DNA of 25,471 bases from Saccoglossus kowalevskii (Eukaryota; Hemichordata; Enteropneusta; Harrimaniidae), in contig NW_003113021.1 of assembly GCF_000003605.2 (NCBI RefSeq), forward strand, positions 9,644 to 35,114, read 5' to 3'. Below, one piece after another: positions 21,107-25,471 of this stretch (the first letter of the stretch is position 1; the number at the start of each line of letters is the position of its first letter). A program made the translations under genes and the position numbers. A model generated the notes under the pieces. It searched no databases, was not told where the DNA came from, and saw only the letters and a program-made list of their open reading frames with translations.

Positions 21107-21372
21107 TACTGTGGAATATTTTATTTTCGCTGGATTTAATTTTCGCTGAAAAGGCTTTTTGGGCGTTTTGTATGGAATTTATTTTCACTGATTTTTGATG
21201 AGTTTAATGTGAAATATAGGAAAAAAAGTATATTTGCTGGATTTTATTTTCACGGATTCATCCCTTCAGCGAAAATAGCGAAAATTAATTCCAAGCGAAA
21301 ATAAAGTATTCTACAGTACACAAAAACATGCTAAAACTGGTTAATCATTATGCAAATTAGCTAAACTGATGC
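20880..21372 (+). repeat. ATGCAAATTAGC-type repeat modules, copy 2, interrupted by a MITE
   Basis: Modules GTATGCAAATTAGC (about 20989) and TTATGCAAATTAGC (about 21349) flank the MITE at 21107-21318. The sequence before it (ATCTACATAAACAGCAAGAA, GTATCAAGTTTCATTGTAC) and after it (ACATGCTAAAACTGGTTAAT) matches the order in copy 1. The MITE therefore landed inside this older repeat. Confidence 0.5.
21107..21318 (+). mobile_element. TA-flanked MITE, copy 2 (both ends intact)
   Basis: Ends TACTGTGGAATATTTTATTT and its complement ending AAATAAAGTATTCTACAGTA form long inverted repeats of about 45-50 bases, including ATTTAATTTTCGCTGAA at the inner side. Outer TA on both sides is consistent with a TA target duplication, so a Tc1/mariner-derived MITE with CTGT...ACAG ends is likely. 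The interior is itself a chain of TTTTCGCTG and its complement, so nearly the whole element can fold back. It has no coding capacity. Confidence 0.85.
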
Positions 21373-22150
21373 TACAAAAAATATGTTATTCTGATATGTT
21401 ACTGCAAGATGGCAGTTCCCGATGTCGCGCAACCATAACTAGGTACATGACAGCTTAGTTTACACCAACAAGTGGGAACAGCCACATTCATTAGCGAATG
21501 AAACTCTACCTGTCCAGTGTTTTGTTCTCTCTAATAACATTCATACAAAGTATGGGTGGCTCCTAGTTTAGTATTTAATTTGTAACAGGGATTTGAATAG
21601 GTTGAAATATAAACTACACCAGTGCTTTAAGCTCCATATATAGTATCATAAGGTCTTGATAATCTTGAAAGAAAATATCAGGCTAAAGCTTTTGCCAAAA
21701 TAAGGATATTAATCGATGGTTCACAGCTACTGAATAGAAATTCCCCTTATTAAAACTGGACATGCCAACTGACAAGTGCTACTGACGGTAAGACAAAATG
21801 AAACACTTGAAATGAAAATGTTTGAATATGCAAGTAATATTTTTATGAAATCAAAAAAAATACACAAAGTGAAGTGAAGACTTTACAAGGTTACTTTAGA
21901 AATGGAGTGGCATGAAATCTATAACTCCAAAATTATTGAATGTTTGATTGCAGAAAATGTAACTATATAACATAATACAGTAATTGTCTCCCAATGAATC
22001 TAGACTGATCATGAAGTTCAATCTTGTGCAACACTCACACTAACTGTACTATGTATTGTAGTGCAAACATTCAAACAAATATTCCCTGTTGGCCTCCAGA
22101 GGGAGCACTTCAGATATCAACGTGTGCTAAAATAAATGTAGAGCACTTAC
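21373..22150. other. Intronic DNA next to the donor of exon 22151-22255
   Basis: No repeat or gene recognised apart from the CTCF-like string at 22089-22108. Pyrimidine-rich acceptors near 21670 and 21785 on the minus strand open only very short frames. Confidence 0.45.
22089..22108. promoter_or_regulatory. CTCF-like motif
   Basis: TTGGCCTCCAGAGGGAGCAC is close to the vertebrate/bilaterian CTCF core (TGGCCACCAGGGGGCGCTA-type), matching most core positions. It lies about 40 bases past the donor of a ceramidase exon. This is a string match only; binding is inference. Confidence 0.25.
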
Positions 22151-22255
22151 GAATACATCAACTGCATCATGGTCCCTAGGCCTGCTAACACATGCCACCA
22201 CGCATGAATTTGAGTAATAGGCTTGAAAGGAGTTATCGCTTGATGACGCATTTTT
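22151..22255 (-). CDS. ACER3: Alkaline ceramidase 3-like exon carrying the HAWWH metal-binding motif
   Basis: 105-base internal exon: acceptor TATTATTTCAG before 22255 and consensus donor GTAAGTGC after 22151. It joins the preceding exon in phase (AG|A) and leaves TC for the next. It reads KMRHQAITPFKPITQIHAWW then HVLAGLGTMMQLMYS. The segment TQ(F)HAWWHxLxGLG is diagnostic of ACER3-type and yeast alkaline ceramidases. In the human ACER3 structure the two histidines of HAWWH bind the catalytic zinc together with a third, earlier histidine, and hydrolyse the ceramide amide bond. Both histidines are present here. The exon spans the last luminal loop and the start of the seventh helix. Reading through the donor gives TCG TAA, so intron retention would truncate the protein at once. 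Confidence 0.9.
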
Positions 22256-22949
22256 CTGAAATAATACATTGGTATTATCAGCTCAGTCGTAATTAAATAC
22301 AAGTCTATACAATCAACAAATATGATTAGAATTGCAGGAATGGAAATATTACTTCCAGGATAATGAACAATTCTAGAACATAGTGAAACTCATAAGACCT
22401 TGCACATATATCAAAAATTGTACACCTATTTTCACCGTAGACACACCTCTGTCATTTACGTAAGAGCATGCACTACTAATAAAGCAAATACAGTATTCAA
22501 GCAAAAAATTGAATGCTAACAATTGCATGATAGTACTTCAACTTATATCAAGATGCCACTAATTCAAGCATGGAGTCAGTATATTGCTAAATCTGATTAA
22601 AATTCAATGCAAGTACAAGGATCTTGTCAATTTTGAAATACAGTCGCAGGTTTCATTGCGCAACTTTTTTTGACAAACTACTATGCAAGAAGTTTACAGG
22701 AATATAAACTAATCAGTACTCTTGTTACATGCTATTGCACTCTCTAATTGGTTAACAAATCTTGTCGGAAGGGAGATGCCAAAATGCAATATGCATAGGC
22801 ATTTGGTCAAATATAGCAGGAGGTGATAGTGTCTGAGACCACTGTACTGTATAAATTGTAATTTTTTATTTGCATATAAATAGACAGGTCTGTGCAAACA
22901 ATTTTCTCATATTCTTCAGTGCTGTATTTAGCAGTGTTTGTTTTCTTAC
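22256..22949 (-). other. ACER3: Ceramidase intron (694 bases)
   Basis: GT-AG intron between the two clear ACER3-like exons. The donor is CAG/GTAAGAAAAC and the acceptor TATTATTTCAG. The minus open frame at 22709-22897 lies wholly inside it and has no family resemblance. Confidence 0.8.
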
Positions 22950-23051
22950 CTGATATGATCACAAAAATGATTATCAACATTCCAGAGTATAAATCCCAAT
23001 AGATAGCAACACGTTCCAGCTACGAGTAAAGTTTTAGAACCCTCTGCATAT
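22950..23051 (-). CDS. ACER3: Alkaline ceramidase 3-like exon, sixth helix region
   Basis: 102-base internal exon between acceptor TATTTGTAG and donor CAG/GTAAGAAAAC. It enters with one base of a split codon and reads YAEGSKTLLVAGTCCYLLGF then ILWNVDNHFCDHIR. The hydrophobic run from TLLVAG to FILW is a transmembrane helix. It is followed by WNVDNHFC, which corresponds to WNIDNIFC of vertebrate ACER3 and WN(L/V)DN of fungal alkaline ceramidases. In the family this is the sixth helix and the start of the loop leading to the zinc-binding HAWWH, which is exactly what the next exon supplies. The preceding exon was not found between 23052 and 25471. The overlapping minus frame 23020-23205 is a wrong-phase readthrough. 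Confidence 0.87.
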
Positions 23052-23330
23052 CTACAAATACCAAGCGGTACAAAATATGAATTAGAAATGAAGAAAATAA
23101 AAATATGCCATGAATAGGAGTTTCAGTTGCGCAAACAGCTCCATAAAAAATGAAATTTGGTTTTTGTTTGTTGCTAATGGAATCCCTGTAATGTGCACCA
23201 AACACTTTATTTTTTTTTTTACCACAACACTATCCAGCTTGTAATTTTGTGAATTTGAATGTGGTATAGATGAACTATAAAGGTTTCACACCTGAAAATA
23301 AGGTGTACTCATACATGTGGATAGGCAACT

Positions 23331-23370
23331 CAAATATACTGCGCCCTCATTTTTAGGGTGTTTCAGATTG
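23331..23370 (-). repeat. Short dispersed repeat, copy 2
   Basis: The reverse complement reads GAAACACCCTAAAAATGAGG then GCGCAGTATATTTGAG, matching 5141-5175 with a few substitutions. Confidence 0.5.
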
Positions 23371-23542
23371 GGAGTGTTTATTTTTCTACAGCTGGGATAA
23401 AGTTATGTTCTGACATTGAAATTGTAAATTTTGACTACCGTTCTGTTGAGGTGATAAGGCATCGAGTCTTTGATAAATTCAGATGTATATATTTCCACAT
23501 TTACTTTTAGCATTTCGCAGACATAAGTATTTATTGATTTCA

Positions 23543-23556
23543 ACACTAGAGGGCAC
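23543..23556. promoter_or_regulatory. CTCF-like motif
   Basis: ACACTAGAGGGCAC matches the CTCF core pattern CCACYAGRGGGCAC except at one position. String match only. Confidence 0.2.
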
Positions 23557-24429
23557 TATACTGTTTGATTTTACTGTGTATTGCAAAGGTACCGGTAACA
23601 TTAATTTACTATGCATAAGTACTAAGAAACTCATTCCTGAGTATAAAAGAGAAATAACTGGAAAACGAGCATTATTTTGAATTTAGAGTATGCAGTTTAA
23701 AAAAGTGTTGATGTTAAGAACAACTTTTACCTGAGGCAAAATATATTTTTTAAGAAAAAATGCAAAAAAAAAGTTTTGAGAAAATATTCATAGGAAACAA
23801 TTTTTCTTAAAAAAAAAATTGTATTATTCAGAAATTCACAATAATGAATTTTTCACCACATATAACCTACTGAATATTGAGATATGATGAAACCATGGAA
23901 ACCAATTGGTAAATGGCTGAAAACTCACTATTTTCATTTGGTGTAGTAGTGGTCGTGTCAGTCAACAACAGTTTTTAGACAGACTGACTGAAACAAAAAT
24001 TGCATAAGCTTTAGCAGATACTAGCTACTTCATCAGAATCCTGTAGGGGGGAATTTCCATGGGTGTTTAACCTGGGTTTTGTGTGAAAAGTAGATCGGAG
24101 ATCATATATCTAGGTTTTGTGAACAATAGCATGAAATAAAACACTACTGTAAATGAAAGCAAATCTTAGTTTCTGGTAACCAAGCAACTACCTTTAAGAT
24201 ATGCAATTTGTCAATTTTCCATGACTCACAAAATTTGTTCAGTATTCACCCTCTCAGTATTTGTTTACAATAAATTTGCTAAATTGGGTCATATGATTGG
24301 ATCACAAAATACTCAAATATTTGGAGAGAGAGGTAATCAAGCATTTATGAAGTGTTTCAACAAGAGATAAAATGATTGTATTTTGACAAAAGTAAAATGT
24401 TAAAATCTTCCATCACGACCACCTACACA

Positions 24430-24610
24430 CCCAGGGGGGCTACTTCCACATTAAGTGGGTAAGGGTATGCAGCCCAACTCGTGTAAACCATACTCACTTC
24501 TAAACCATTTTTTCTATTTATATACCCACTTCTAAACACAAGTGTTTTCAGCAAAAAACAAAAACACCCAGCTCAAAACTTTCACAACCAGTGAGCGCAT
24601 CCGGGAACTA
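24430..24610 (+). repeat. Dispersed repeat with CCCAGGGGGGCTACTTCC start
   Basis: The stretch CCCAGGGGGGCTACTTCCAC, AAGTGGGTAAGGGTATGCAG, ATACCCACTTCTAAACACAA and AAAAACACCCAGCTCAAAAC resembles a repeat type I associate with several marine invertebrate genomes. It has internally repeated CTTCTAAACCATTTTT/CTTCTAAACACA words at 24499 and 24530. This assignment is from memory of its look, with no search run. Confidence 0.4.
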
Positions 24611-24805
24611 ACAAAATACAACTACATGTATAGAGGGCGATTTTCAGAAAGTCAAGCTTCCATTTTTTTGCCTATTCGCATGAGCAAAATTATTAAGAAA
24701 TAGGTCAGTGCCCGCATTTTTATTGTTAAGATTGTTTTCATTATTTTGAGTTTAAACAAGCAGCCTATCGGCTGAGATAGCTCCGCTGTTAGCAATGCAC
24801 ATTTC

Positions 24806-25471
24806 AATTAAAGAACTGAAGACATCATTAGAAAATGAACAATATGAATAGTATCAAAGCAATCGGACTTACAGTTTTTAACAAGAAGTCGAAAATATCA
24901 CTTTTTACCAAAAATTACAAAAATATTCACCAAAATAAATTAATTAGAGAATTGAAGACATCATCACAAAACGAACAAATCTGAGAGAGGTCCACATGTA
25001 GTACCTATATATGTAATATCAAAGCAATCGGACTTACAGTTTTCAACAAGAAGTCGAAAATATCACTTTTTACCAAAAATGACAAAAATATTCACCAAAA
25101 TTAGAGAATTGAAGATATCATCACAAAATGAACAAATCTGAGAGAGGTCCACATGTAGTACCTATATATGTAATATCAAAGCAATCGGACTTGCGGTTTT
25201 TAACAAGAAGTCAAAAATATCACTTTTTACCAAAAATGACAAAAATATTCACCAAAATTAGAGAATTGAAGATATCATCACGAAATAAACAAATCTGAGA
25301 GAGGTCCACATGTAGTACCTATATATGTAGTATCAAAGCAATTGGACTTGCGGTTTTTAACAAGAAGTCGAAAATATCACTTTTCACCAAAAATGACAAA
25401 AATATTCACCAAAAATAGAGAATTAAGATATCATTACAAATGAACAAATCTGAGAGAGGTCCACATGTAGT
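24806..25471 (+). repeat. Satellite-like tandem array, 157-bp monomer, running off the window
   Basis: Five monomers are visible: 24806-24941 (shortened), 24942-25098, 25099-25255, 25256-25412 and 25413-25471 (partial). The three full ones are exactly 157 bases apart. Landmarks in each are AATTAGAGAATTGAAGA, AACAAATCTGAGAGAGGTCC, ACATGTAGTACCTATATATG, TATCAAAGCAATCGGACTT, AACAAGAAGTCGAAAATATC and ACAAAAATATTCACCAAAA. Full monomers differ by only a few substitutions. The first has lost about 30 bases around GAGAGAGGTCC, typical of an array edge. It lies in the upstream intron of the ceramidase gene if that gene continues to the right. Confidence 0.95.

Larger units (their letters stand above)
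4018..23051 (-). other. ACER3: Gene body (3' part) of an ACER3-type alkaline ceramidase
   Basis: Extent of the recognised exons of one minus-strand gene. Exon order on the minus strand is 23051-22950, 22255-22151, probably 13126-13078, then 4068-4018 with the stop. Introns are about 0.7 kb, 9.0 kb and 9.0 kb. Together the exons cover about 100 residues, the C-terminal 40% of a protein that is about 265 residues in vertebrates. The product family is a seven-transmembrane, zinc-dependent amidase of the ER/Golgi membrane that splits ceramides into sphingosine and fatty acid. The N-terminal exons, including the first zinc-binding histidine and the calcium site, were not found up to 25471, so the gene continues off the right edge. 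ACER3 rather than ACER1/2 is chosen because of the WNxDN segment, HAWWH and the GxWP tail. Confidence 0.75.
23052..24805 (-). other. ACER3: Upstream ceramidase intron, incomplete
   Basis: No earlier ACER3 exon (first zinc histidine region or the helix 4-5 exons) could be found here. Donor-like CAG/GTAAAAG near 23733 follows homopolymer-rich DNA with stops in every frame. The plus frame 23483-23680 has no splice support. Contents are homopolymer A/T runs (23745-23820) and dispersed repeats. Confidence 0.5.

Overview
The window is AT-rich, intron-dominated animal nuclear DNA. No bacterial, organellar or viral coding block is visible, and no open frame longer than about 140 codons exists. Short exons with GT-AG borders, huge introns, MITE-like elements, a tetranucleotide-tailed dispersed repeat and a 157-bp satellite point to a marine invertebrate. 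I cannot name the phylum from sequence alone; a hemichordate, amphioxus or mollusc would all fit.

The one gene I can identify runs on the minus strand across almost the whole window. It is the 3' part of an alkaline ceramidase of the ACER3 type. Two exons are clear (22950-23051 and 22151-22255). They join in phase and carry the family's WNxDNxFC segment and the metal-binding HAWWH motif. A terminal exon (4018-4068) encodes the GxWP C-terminal tail and a stop behind an excellent polypyrimidine tract. Between them lies a 49-bp exon candidate (13078-13126). It has the right length, phase and borders, but as written it reads into a stop unless two single-base homopolymer slips are assumed. The two introns flanking it are each about 9 kb. 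The N-terminal exons (roughly 165-190 residues in relatives) must lie beyond the right edge.

Layout: 1-4017 is non-coding DNA downstream of the ceramidase stop, with a possible polyadenylation signal. 4018-4068 is the last exon. 4069-13077 is an intron holding a possible cassette exon (4577-4657), a CACCACC-ended MITE, decayed minus-strand coding-like sequence (9293-9770), one copy of the GGCCA-repeat family with a long (GACA)n tail, and a locally duplicated MITE block (12181-12961). 13078-13126 is the short exon. 13127-22150 is an intron holding a G-run tract, three more GGCCA-repeat copies, a degenerate minisatellite, a CpG-richer patch, an unrecognised plus-strand exon candidate (16343-16533), a diverged tandem duplication and two copies of a TA-flanked MITE. 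22151-23051 holds the two clear exons. 23052-25471 is upstream intron with dispersed repeats and ends inside the satellite array.

The most useful observations are the ceramidase exons themselves, the apparent frame break in the short exon, the plus-strand exon candidate nested in the intron, the microsatellite-tailed repeat family with four same-orientation copies, and the 157-bp satellite inside a gene. I found no convincing evidence of a new molecular system.
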